Shown piece by piece: positions 45,969-52,553 of a stretch of 64,000 nucleotides of DNA. The stretch spans positions 1 to 64,000 of the forward strand of contig CAWHLK010000024.1 of assembly GCA_963829965.1 (NCBI GenBank), given 5' to 3'. The translations under genes were made by a program, and so were the position numbers. The notes under the pieces were generated by a model. The model did no database searches, was not told the DNA's origin, and saw nothing but the letters and a program-made list of their open reading frames with translations. This DNA comes from DASXZH01 sp963829965 (GTDB lineage: Bacteria; Armatimonadota; Fimbriimonadia; Fimbriimonadales; Fimbriimonadaceae). Positions within the stretch are counted from its first letter, which is position 1. Each line of letters starts with the position of its first letter.

Positions 45969-46301
45969 CTAGTCACTTTTTACGTTTGGTGTTATGGGAT
46001 CCATGTCGTCCAGGTGGCGTTCAAGGGCATCCAGATGCTTGGACCAGAACTCCCGGAACTGCGCCAACCAGGCGTCCACTTCTTGTAGCGGCTCTGGTTT
46101 GAGCTTGTAGAGACGTCGCTGCGCGTCCACCCTGACTTCCACAAAGCCGGCCTCCCTCAGCACGCGGAGATGCTTCGAGACGGTTGGCTGCGGCATGCGA
46201 AGTTGGCGTTCAATATCTCCTACAGACTGCTGCTTGGCTACCAGAAGGCCGAGAATCGCGCGGCGATTGGGCTCGGCAATGACTTCGAAAACGGATTCCA
46301 C
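45969..46301 (-). CDS. ArsR-family transcriptional repressor
   Basis: The 110-residue winged-helix protein starts ESVFEVIAEPNRRAILGLL, with recognition helix MPQPTVSKHLRVLREAGFVEVRVDAQRRLYKL. It lacks the ELCVCDL metal site, so it belongs to the non-metal SRPBCC-linked group. Start GTG 46301 lies twelve bases from a large palindrome that is a likely autoregulatory operator. It heads the cluster arsR-SRPBCC-DUF1801-uvrA2. Confidence 0.9.
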   Translation of the reverse strand: MESVFEVIAEPNRRAILGLLVAKQQSVGDIERQLRMPQPTVSKHLRVLREAGFVEVRVDAQRRLYKLKPEPLQEVDAWLAQFREFWSKHLDALERHLDDMDPITPNVKSD

Positions 46302-46312
46302 TTGCTTAATAT

Positions 46313-46350
46313 ACTCTAATCCGCATATACGCGTGTGCGTATATTAGAGT
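46313..46350. promoter_or_regulatory. Palindromic operator upstream of arsR
   Basis: An inner inverted repeat ATATACGC (46325-46332) / GCGTATAT (46337-46344) lies inside an outer pair ACTCTAAT (46313-46320) / ATTAGAGT (46343-46350). Its position directly before the arsR start fits repressor binding. Confidence 0.65.
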
Positions 46351-46468
46351 TTCTATTGATTTCTTAGTGGTTTCCCCAGAGCGACGGTTATGTGAGCTTC
46401 GCCCAACGGGATTATGAACCTAGGTCTGTCTGTTATTGAACACGCGCTCGCCGGATCCTTTGATTTCT

Positions 46469-46873
46469 TCACTTCCGAGAACCAACGGGAACCAACTTCC
46501 CTGTTGGAACTTCGATAATCGCCGTGACGTCGCGGCCCGGCGGCCCGATGTCGCTCGCCAGGAACCTGGCGTAAAAGCACGGGCTCAGCGAGGCACTCTG
46601 AGCTTGGTACGCCTTGATCATCACTTGCCCATCCGCAGGGTGCACCCCATAATCTTGGGTGGCGCCGGCAGGGATCGTCCAGGGATTGGAGCCTTCATCG
46701 AACTCTATCCGGATCGGAAATGGCTCGGAATTCTTGATCGAGAGCATCCGCCAGTCTTGACCGAACATGGCGTTCCAAAGAAAGTAGAGTCCCAGTGTTG
46801 CGCCAACTCCCAAGGGAAAGGCGATCCACAGAATCCAGCCACGAGATCGAAGGATTCTTAACTCTCCACGCAT
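46469..46873 (-). CDS. Membrane-anchored hypothetical protein, 134 aa
   Basis: The family is not recognised. One membrane segment (WILWIAFPLGVGATLGLYFLW, residues 13-33) is followed by a small beta-rich extracytoplasmic domain (MLSIKNSEPFPIRIEFDEGSNPWTIPAGATQDYGVHPADGQVMIKAY). It lies 76 bases downstream of the CLC channel gene on the same strand and may be co-transcribed with it. The 167 bases up to the arsR start hold the arsR operator. Confidence 0.5.
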   Translation of the reverse strand: MRGELRILRSRGWILWIAFPLGVGATLGLYFLWNAMFGQDWRMLSIKNSEPFPIRIEFDEGSNPWTIPAGATQDYGVHPADGQVMIKAYQAQSASLSPCFYARFLASDIGPPGRDVTAIIEVPTGKLVPVGSRK

Positions 46874-46949
46874 CTGGAATATATTGGCCCAAGATGGGGG
46901 GCTCGTCTGCTATTCGGCGGCATAATTTCGAGTGCCCGGCGCCGGGCAC

Positions 46950-48767
46950 TCATCCCAAGAACAGGCTTAAGCGCCCTTCCCTGTGATGTTCTTCCTCGTA
47001 CCATCTCAAGTGGGCGTCCAATATTGTGGATCGATCGAGGTATCCGACAATTTCGCCCTTCAGTTCTTTACTCACAACCATCAATCGCTCGATATTGACG
47101 CCCAACATTTTCGAGACCGCAAGGCGGACGACTTCGTGCTCATCTATCGTCACCACCCCTTGCGATCCGGCCTCGAGCACGGTAAGGTCCTGGCCGCCTT
47201 CGGTGTCGAGGGCCCTCAAATAATCCCCCTGCGTGATGATTCCGACCGCCTTGCGGGCGCCGTCGACGATAGGCATTGCCCGTCTCTCAGCAAACCACCG
47301 AAAGCCCGGAAACAACGGATTCCCTAACTCGCGAACGAGGGTTGTTGGGCTAACGGACGGAAAACCCGTTTCCATGATCTCTCGGACTCGGTGAACCTCA
47401 AAGGGATCCACGGAATATTCCTGGCTCAGATGATGCCCCCGCCTTGCGACCTTTTCCGTTAGGATTGAGCGTTTCAGCCATAGCACGGTTAGCATTTCAG
47501 ACGCGATACAAGCCACCAGAAGCACAGGGAGGGCGCGGACATCGTAGGTAAGTTCAAGCGTGAAAATGATCGCAGTGAACGGTGCGCGCATGGTCCCGCA
47601 CATCATTGCTGCCATCCCGACCATTGCCCACAGGCCCGGGCTGCCGATATGGACCAGTTGCCCGGTAAGGGCGCCAATCGCTCCTCCGATCATCAACAGG
47701 GGCGCGAGTACCCCACCAGACGTGCCCGACCCTAAAGACAAGCTCCAAACCAAAGCCTTTGCGATGAGCAGGCTTAATGCGGCAGTGCCCAAAATCTGGC
47801 CGTTCAGGAGCATGTGAATGGTTCCGTAGCCGACTCCCAATACTCGGGGATCGATCAGTCCCCCCAACCCAACGAATAGGCCACCGATGAGCGGCCACCA
47901 CATCCAATGCACCTTTAGATGGGGAAACAAGTCTTCAAAGCCGTAGACCATTTTCGTGAGCAGCCCGGCGCCGGCGCCTGCGAGAAGACCAACAAGGCAA
48001 GCGAATACCAAGCCGGAGATCCCAAGCGACGCATGCGGAACCACGGGAAACATGGGCCCCGGCCCCAAAAGGGGCGTGCGCAACGCCGCCGCCCCTATAC
48101 TTCCAAAGGCTACCGGAATAAGGCTTCTTGGCTTCCATTCGAACAACAAGAGTTCAACTGCAAGGAGAACCGCCGCCACCGGTGTCCCGAAGACGGCGGA
48201 CATGCCGCCCGCAGCTCCAGCGACCAGCAACGTTTTCCTCTCCGCGGAAGAAAGGTGGAAGAGTTGGGCAAAGAGCGACCCAAAGGCTCCGCCGGTCATG
48301 ATGATGGGCCCCTCAGCTCCGTAAGGACCGCCGGTTCCAATGGAAATGGCGGAGGATAACGGTTTCAGCACGGCCACTTTTGGCTCGATCTTGCTTTGGC
48401 CAAGGAGGATCGCTTCAATGGCTTCCGGAATGCCATGGCCCCTGATCTTTTCTGAGCCATAGCGCGCCATTAGACCAATGATCAAGCCGCCCGCAGCCGG
48501 GATCAGAACGATCCAAAGACCGAAGTGGCTCTGCCCAGGTGTAACCGGCGCGGACGAGTACCGGCCAAAGAACGAAATGTTGGTGATAACCGCGATGAGC
48601 CAGAGCAAGACATACGCGACCACCGCACTGACGCATCCAACGCCCAAGGCGATCATCGAGAGCAGGATGACCCTTCGGTCGGTCGTAAAATCCCCTAGCT
48701 TGTCGTCTCCATGGCTCAGTTCGTGCTCTCTCTGAATGAGCAGCGGCGTGACAAGCATCCATTGCAT
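46950..48767 (-). CDS. CLC-type chloride channel/antiporter with CBS pair, 605 aa
   Basis: About ten to eleven membrane helices (residues 30-440) carry CLC landmarks: GHGIPEAIEAIL, GTGGPYGAEGPIIMTGG (with the gating Glu of the GxEGP motif), GSGTSGGVLAPLLMIGGAIG. A C-terminal CBS pair (about 460-590: VSPTTLVRELGNPLF, GIITQGDYLRAL, LMVVSKELKGEIVGYLDRSTIL) follows. It moves Cl- or another halide, possibly in exchange for protons. The gene is divergent from a marR gene, with a palindrome between them, so it is probably repressed by that MarR. Confidence 0.92.
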   Translation of the reverse strand: MQWMLVTPLLIQREHELSHGDDKLGDFTTDRRVILLSMIALGVGCVSAVVAYVLLWLIAVITNISFFGRYSSAPVTPGQSHFGLWIVLIPAAGGLIIGLMARYGSEKIRGHGIPEAIEAILLGQSKIEPKVAVLKPLSSAISIGTGGPYGAEGPIIMTGGAFGSLFAQLFHLSSAERKTLLVAGAAGGMSAVFGTPVAAVLLAVELLLFEWKPRSLIPVAFGSIGAAALRTPLLGPGPMFPVVPHASLGISGLVFACLVGLLAGAGAGLLTKMVYGFEDLFPHLKVHWMWWPLIGGLFVGLGGLIDPRVLGVGYGTIHMLLNGQILGTAALSLLIAKALVWSLSLGSGTSGGVLAPLLMIGGAIGALTGQLVHIGSPGLWAMVGMAAMMCGTMRAPFTAIIFTLELTYDVRALPVLLVACIASEMLTVLWLKRSILTEKVARRGHHLSQEYSVDPFEVHRVREIMETGFPSVSPTTLVRELGNPLFPGFRWFAERRAMPIVDGARKAVGIITQGDYLRALDTEGGQDLTVLEAGSQGVVTIDEHEVVRLAVSKMLGVNIERLMVVSKELKGEIVGYLDRSTILDAHLRWYEEEHHREGRLSLFLG

Positions 48768-48776
48768 TATATCTTA

Positions 48777-48804
48777 CTACGATATATCCGCATTGGTATC
48801 GTAG
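48777..48804. promoter_or_regulatory. Inverted repeat between CLC and MarR genes, likely MarR operator
   Basis: CTACGATA (48777-48784) and TATCGTAG (48797-48804) are a perfect inverted repeat with a 12-base spacer. They sit 10 bases from the CLC start and 12 bases from the marR start, the usual MarR operator geometry. Confidence 0.65.
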
Positions 48805-48815
48805 AATCTAGGCAG

Positions 48816-49265
48816 ATGATGCGCAAAGAGGACTACGTGGCACTGGCCGCCTTTAGGAAGGCTCTTCGGAAATTCCTGAGGTTTGCCGATTTAGGCGCTA
48901 TCGAGGCGGGAATCACTCCCCAACAGCACCAAGTCCTCCTTGCTATTCAAGGGCAGGTCGGACGGGATTGGGCCTCAGTCGGGGAGTTGGCGGAGTCACT
49001 GCAGCTAAAGCACCATGCCGTTGTTGGTCTGGTTAATCGCTGCCAAACGGCCGGCCTGGTGGTGCGAACCGCCGATCCCAATGATCACCGCTCCGTTCGA
49101 GTTTCCTTGACCGACAAAGGGCACGATATCCTGACCGTGCTTACCCACCGCAATCTTGATGAACTTCGCTATCTCGGCCGATTTGCGGCCGAGATGCAAA
49201 CTTTGGCGAAACCGCAGGCAACGTCAGATGCAGCCACCGATCCGGTGGGACCGGCGGAGGAATAA
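48816..49265 (+). CDS. MarR-family transcriptional regulator
   Basis: The 149-residue winged-helix protein reads ITPQQHQVLLAIQGQ, then WASVGELAESLQLKHHAVVGLVNRCQTAGLVVR, with the wing DPNDHRSVRVSLTDKG, the MarR signature. A tandem ATG at 48816/48819 is downstream of CTAGG. The frame is open upstream into the CLC gene, but that part would destroy the shared promoter. It probably controls itself and the divergent CLC channel. Confidence 0.9.
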   Translation: MMRKEDYVALAAFRKALRKFLRFADLGAIEAGITPQQHQVLLAIQGQVGRDWASVGELAESLQLKHHAVVGLVNRCQTAGLVVRTADPNDHRSVRVSLTDKGHDILTVLTHRNLDELRYLGRFAAEMQTLAKPQATSDAATDPVGPAEE

Positions 49266-49274
49266 ACAGAGGCT

Positions 49275-49814
49275 TTACTTCACCGACAGCGCCTTTTTCA
49301 CGGCGGCCTCCAAATTAGGCGGATCTAGCGCCACAATACGCCCCTCACGGTTGATCACGAAAACCGTCGGGATGTATTCGATGTGGTAGACGGTCGCTGC
49401 CCCGCCCGGCTTACCAATCGCATTGTCCTGGCAGACCGGATATTTCAGGCCTTTCTCCTTGATGATGCCGTTGCGCTTCTGCAGATCAGGATCGATATGG
49501 ATTCCTATAAGAACCAAACCTTGGCTCTTGTATCTTCCATAAACCCGATTGTTCTCGGGCATGGAAGCCACGCAACTCGGTCACCAGAAAGTAAAGAAGT
49601 CAAGAACGACGACTTTACCCTTCAGACCGGCCAAAGAAAGGGACTTCCCCGCCGTGTTCACCCACTGCCCAACATTTAACGCGGGCGCTTTTTTGCCAAC
49701 CATTTTCGCCCTGGCGGCGGCTTCCGGTGTTTGACCTTGGGCGTTCGCCGGGCAAGTGAAGTTCGCGATGAGAACCGTCGCCAAGAGCGCGATTATCATG
49801 GTCTTGACTCGCAT
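49275..49814 (-). CDS. Exported TlpA-like thioredoxin, candidate selenoprotein (UxxC)
   Basis: From ATG 49814 a signal peptide (IIALLATVLIANFTCPANAQ) leads to a thioredoxin fold: APALNVGQWVNTAGKSLSLA, KGKVVVLDFFTFW, then in-frame TGA (49581-49583), then PSCVASMPENN and GLVLIGIHIDPD, with the cis-Pro strand IEYIPTVFVINREGRIV, ending LSVK at 49275. Both halves are in the same frame, so there is no indel. The TGA falls exactly at the first catalytic Cys of WCPSC, making residue 78 selenocysteine if recoded, with Cys81 as resolving thiol. A hairpin fitting the bacterial SECIS model follows. If not recoded, the gene is a nonsense pseudogene. Confidence 0.65.
49544..49583 (-). promoter_or_regulatory. 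Candidate bacterial SECIS element downstream of in-frame TGA
   Basis: After TGA 49583-49581, the mRNA can form CCCGA (49559-49555) paired with TCGGG (49548-49544) around the six-base loop GAACAA. The loop starts 27 nt after the TGA with a G as its first base. A general bSECIS model asks for a short stem, a small loop with G in its first two bases, and 16-37 nt spacing from TGA; all are met. Confidence 0.5.
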
Positions 49815-50266
49815 GATTCTATTATGCGCCTGATTGCAGTTCTGCGGGAATCCGAGCAGATTTTTCCTCTTCCGCTGCAGATCGGAGCGTGAGACTCCAA
49901 CCGAAATAACGAGCCCGCAAAAGACGCAGAAAAGTTAACTAATTGGAAGCTAGCGCGTAGATTCCTATGGAACGAAGTGGTAAACTGGCTCTGTTCGTCT
50001 CGTATTGGCGTTAGAACGCTTGGTATGGGAGAAAAACATCTATGGATTGCGACAGTAATCAATCAAACAGAAAATCAAAACCTCACTCGTGTAATAGACA
50101 CGAACTCCAGGTTGGGTATGGACGGTGTCGCTTCCGAGCTTGATCTCTTGATCAGGTAAGCCTCTTTTTGAAAGGGCGTTCGGAGCGAGATCCTCCGGGC
50201 GCCCTTTCGACGTTTGGTGCGAGGGCGAAAGCCTTAGCGCCCCTAGGACAAACAGGAGGCATAGCA
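49815..50266. other. Leader region with a strong hairpin, no firm gene
   Basis: These 452 bases lie between the divergent TlpA-like gene and a small ORF at 50267. A 33-codon ATG frame (50041-50142) is possible but unsupported. The strongest feature is a hairpin at 50170-50208, GAAAGGGCG with CGCCCTTTC enclosing CGGAG/CTCCG. It is followed by a GGGCGAAAGCC tetraloop hairpin near 50223-50233. The region could be a structured 5' leader of the Nramp-porin cluster. Confidence 0.4.
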
Positions 50267-50575
50267 ATGCACATCGGAATCATCAACCGCCGCGCCCCAA
50301 AGGCGCTCGATCTCATTATCCAAAGCGCCTTATTCATCGGCCGAAAGGCAAAATCCGTGGCCAAGAAATTTACAGGGAACGGATACTCCGGCTATGACTT
50401 GGAGAACCGATCCAACAATTTCCCTTGCTTTGAATGTTCGGTAATTCGAGGCTGGCTTGCGGACCAGGGCCAGCCTCGCACGAACGGAAGGGATTCTGCG
50501 GGCAAATTGCCCCCCTTATATAAGCGCATCGGCGCCGCCCAGACAGAACTTGCTTGGGCGGTGCCCCAATGCTGA
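50267..50575 (+). CDS. Small ORF overlapping the Nramp start, 102 aa
   Basis: AGGAGG at 50254-50259 is ideally spaced from ATG 50267, so initiation here is likely. The first 45 residues look protein-like (MHIGIINRRAPKALDLIIQS, FIGRKAKSVAKKF); the rest does not resemble any family. The stop at 50575 lies just past the Nramp ATG at 50569, so translation would run through the hairpin that covers the Nramp start. Confidence 0.4.
   Translation: MHIGIINRRAPKALDLIIQSALFIGRKAKSVAKKFTGNGYSGYDLENRSNNFPCFECSVIRGWLADQGQPRTNGRDSAGKLPPLYKRIGAAQTELAWAVPQC
50531..50565 (+). promoter_or_regulatory. Hairpin directly before the Nramp start codon
   Basis: GGCGCCGCCCA (50531-50541) pairs with TGGGCGGTGCC (50555-50565) over 11 bp with one G-T pair. 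It ends three bases before ATG 50569 and leaves no free ribosome binding site. There is no T-run, so it is not a terminator. Confidence 0.55.
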
Positions 50576-50865
50576 CGAAAACCGCTCTCCTTCAGGCTCC
50601 GGTAAAGGAACCCCTCCAAGGCAAGCCGGCGAAGGGCAAGATGGTGCGCTCATCAAGAGCACGCAATCTGCTGACCTTCTTCATGGTGTTTGGCCCCGGC
50701 CTCATCGTGATGGAGGCCGACAACGACGCGGGCGCCGTTTCTACCTACACCCAGGCGGGAGCGCAATACGGGATCCCTCGTCCTTGCCGCCCAAGTGCTG
50801 GCCCCTGGACTCTTCCCTCAATCCGGTTCCTAACCCACGACCCTAGTTTGGAGAAATTGAAATGA
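50569..50865 (+). pseudogene. Truncated Nramp-family metal transporter
   Basis: From ATG 50569 the protein reaches the first Nramp membrane segment, FFMVFGPGLIVMEADNDAGA, with the metal-binding DNDAG motif, then VSTYTQAGAQYG. After about 70 residues the family similarity ends abruptly and the frame stops at 50865. No later Nramp helices occur in any frame before the porin gene. About 85% of the gene is therefore deleted. The remaining N-terminus cannot transport metal. Confidence 0.65.
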
Positions 50866-50987
50866 TTGCCACCAAATCAGAACCAGAAACCCAAGAGTTT
50901 TTCGTCGTCCATCCTCTCTTCGACGTCCAGGAGCAGAAGTGTGACCCAGCGCAATTACGGCAGGATCGAAATGAGCAAGAGCGTTAA
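50862..50987 (+). CDS. Small ORF, 41 aa
   Basis: ATG 50862 has GGAGAAATTGAA upstream, a good ribosome binding site. The product is MIATKSEPETQEFFVVHPLF followed by a polar acidic tail, with no signal or membrane segment and no recognised family. It overlaps the Nramp remnant by four bases and the next small ORF by 17 bases, suggesting a translationally coupled chain toward the porin gene. Confidence 0.4.
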   Translation: MIATKSEPETQEFFVVHPLFDVQEQKCDPAQLRQDRNEQER

Positions 50988-51093
50988 AGTTTCTTTGACA
51001 CTTCTTCGCGTCTATTTAATCGCAATGATGCTCATGCTTTGCTATCATTTACTGGACCTTGCGGGCGTATTCGGAGCTCACATAGCCAAATAG
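50971..51093 (+). CDS. Small single-pass membrane protein, 40 aa
   Basis: ATG 50971 (preceded by GGCAGGATCGAA) encodes a short basic N-terminus and one hydrophobic span (LTLLRVYLIAMMLMLCYHLL). It is of the size of small transporter-associated subunits, and its place between an Nramp gene and a porin suggests an accessory role in metal uptake, by inference only. A family was not recognised. Confidence 0.45.
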   Translation: MSKSVKVSLTLLRVYLIAMMLMLCYHLLDLAGVFGAHIAK

Positions 51094-51141
51094 CCGGCGC
51101 CTGCTCCTTGGCAGGCAAACAGAAGAGGAGGGTTTTTAAGA

Positions 51142-52548
51142 ATGAACCGACTAATTTCGGCCCTGTTGCCGTGTCTGGCTATTGCTTCCGCGCAGGCTCA
51201 GACGCCGACGCCGCAAGCCCAGAGTGGCCCGACCGCGCCGCCGGCGGGGAGCGGGGAGGGGCTGCGAAAGACTTCCGATGCGGTCAAGCCAGAACCCAAG
51301 TATGAGCTGGGCTTCCAATCCACTTTCATTGGCCAGACGCTGTTCCCTTTTCATAGTCCATACTCGGGCCCCAACTCGCTTCCCTCCTACCTGGGAACTC
51401 GCTGGACGAACACCTACACGATGTTCCTCGGTGCGCGCGCGGATAAGGATTTGGAGTTCTACGTCGACCCGGAATTGGCGGTGGGAGACGCGGTTGGCGC
51501 GGGAACCGGAATTGCGGGGTTTCCGAACACGGAAGTTGTGCGGATCGGCGTCAAGGAAGTTCCCTATTGGGCACGAGCCTTTGTTCGCTGGACAGTGTCA
51601 ACCGAGCGCGGCGGCGCTACCACGGACATTCCTGCGGACGAGAACCAGATCGCGGTCAGGCGGCCTGCGGACGCTCTGGTGATTACGGCTGGAAAACTGT
51701 CTGCCGGCGACCTTTTCGACAAAAACTCTTATGCAAACAGCGCTCGAACCCAGTTCATGAACTGGGCTCTAGTGAACGCCGCATCTTATGACTATGATGC
51801 AGACGTTCGCGGATACACAATTGGTGCGGCCCTTGAATGGGACCATCCAGCGTGGGTGCTTCGAGCCGGATCCTTCGAAATGCCGAAGCGGGCTAACGGG
51901 CCCGATCTTTCGGGAGATCTCGCCACCTCCCGCGGCGATCAAGCGGAATTCGAGTATCACCCGACACTCCTGAAGAAGAAGGACCCCGCCGTTTTCCGAT
52001 TGCTTGGATACCGAAACCTTGCCCATATGGGCAACTACCTCGATGCGCTGGAAGTCGCCCGAGAAACCGGCACCACCCCAAACATCGTCGCAGTTGAAAA
52101 AGCGGGAGCGGTCAAGTACGGCTTCGGCCTCAACTTCGAGCAAGCCTTGGCAGATGACGGCGATACCGGTGTTTTCGGACGGCTGGGCTGGGATGACGGC
52201 CAGACCGAAAGTTATGCTTACACGGAATGCGACTCCACAGTTAGTCTGGGAGTACAGCTTTCGGGCAAGAAATGGCATTCCCCCAAAGACATCTGGGCAT
52301 TGGCAATTGCGGTGGACGGCCTTTCGGCAGCACACCGCGAATACATTGCGGCCGGCGGCTTGGGGTTTCAAATAGGGGACGGGCGGATGAACTATGGACA
52401 AGAGCAGATTCTGGAGACCTACTACACGCACAAGTTCAGCGACAACATGCAGGGCTCACTGGATTTCCAGATCATTGGCAACCCCGGATACAACCAGGAT
52501 CGCGGCCCGGTGCCGCTGGGCTCGGCCAGGATCCACATGGAGTTTTGA
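51142..52548 (+). CDS. OprB-like carbohydrate-selective porin, 468 aa
   Basis: A signal peptide (LISALLPCLAIASAQA) and a Pro/Gln-rich linker lead to an outer-membrane beta-barrel: YELGFQSTFIGQTLFPFHSPYSGPNSL, the alternating barrel strands TNTYTMFLGARADKDLEFYV and VITAGKLSAGDLFDKNSYAN, and a C-terminal Phe in RIHMEF. These are OprB/carbohydrate porin features. AAGAGGAGGG before ATG 51142 is a strong ribosome binding site. Pairing with an Nramp gene suggests a divalent metal or small-molecule uptake route, although the Nramp gene is now truncated. It converges on the RCC1 gene with a five-base gap. Confidence 0.8.
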   Translation: MNRLISALLPCLAIASAQAQTPTPQAQSGPTAPPAGSGEGLRKTSDAVKPEPKYELGFQSTFIGQTLFPFHSPYSGPNSLPSYLGTRWTNTYTMFLGARADKDLEFYVDPELAVGDAVGAGTGIAGFPNTEVVRIGVKEVPYWARAFVRWTVSTERGGATTDIPADENQIAVRRPADALVITAGKLSAGDLFDKNSYANSARTQFMNWALVNAASYDYDADVRGYTIGAALEWDHPAWVLRAGSFEMPKRANGPDLSGDLATSRGDQAEFEYHPTLLKKKDPAVFRLLGYRNLAHMGNYLDALEVARETGTTPNIVAVEKAGAVKYGFGLNFEQALADDGDTGVFGRLGWDDGQTESYAYTECDSTVSLGVQLSGKKWHSPKDIWALAIAVDGLSAAHREYIAAGGLGFQIGDGRMNYGQEQILETYYTHKFSDNMQGSLDFQIIGNPGYNQDRGPVPLGSARIHMEF

Positions 52549-52553
52549 GCTTC

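Noticed and set aside
50160..50260. A yybP-ykoY manganese riboswitch before Nramp
   Set aside because: The conserved GGGGAGUA-type core was not recognised; only generic hairpins are visible.
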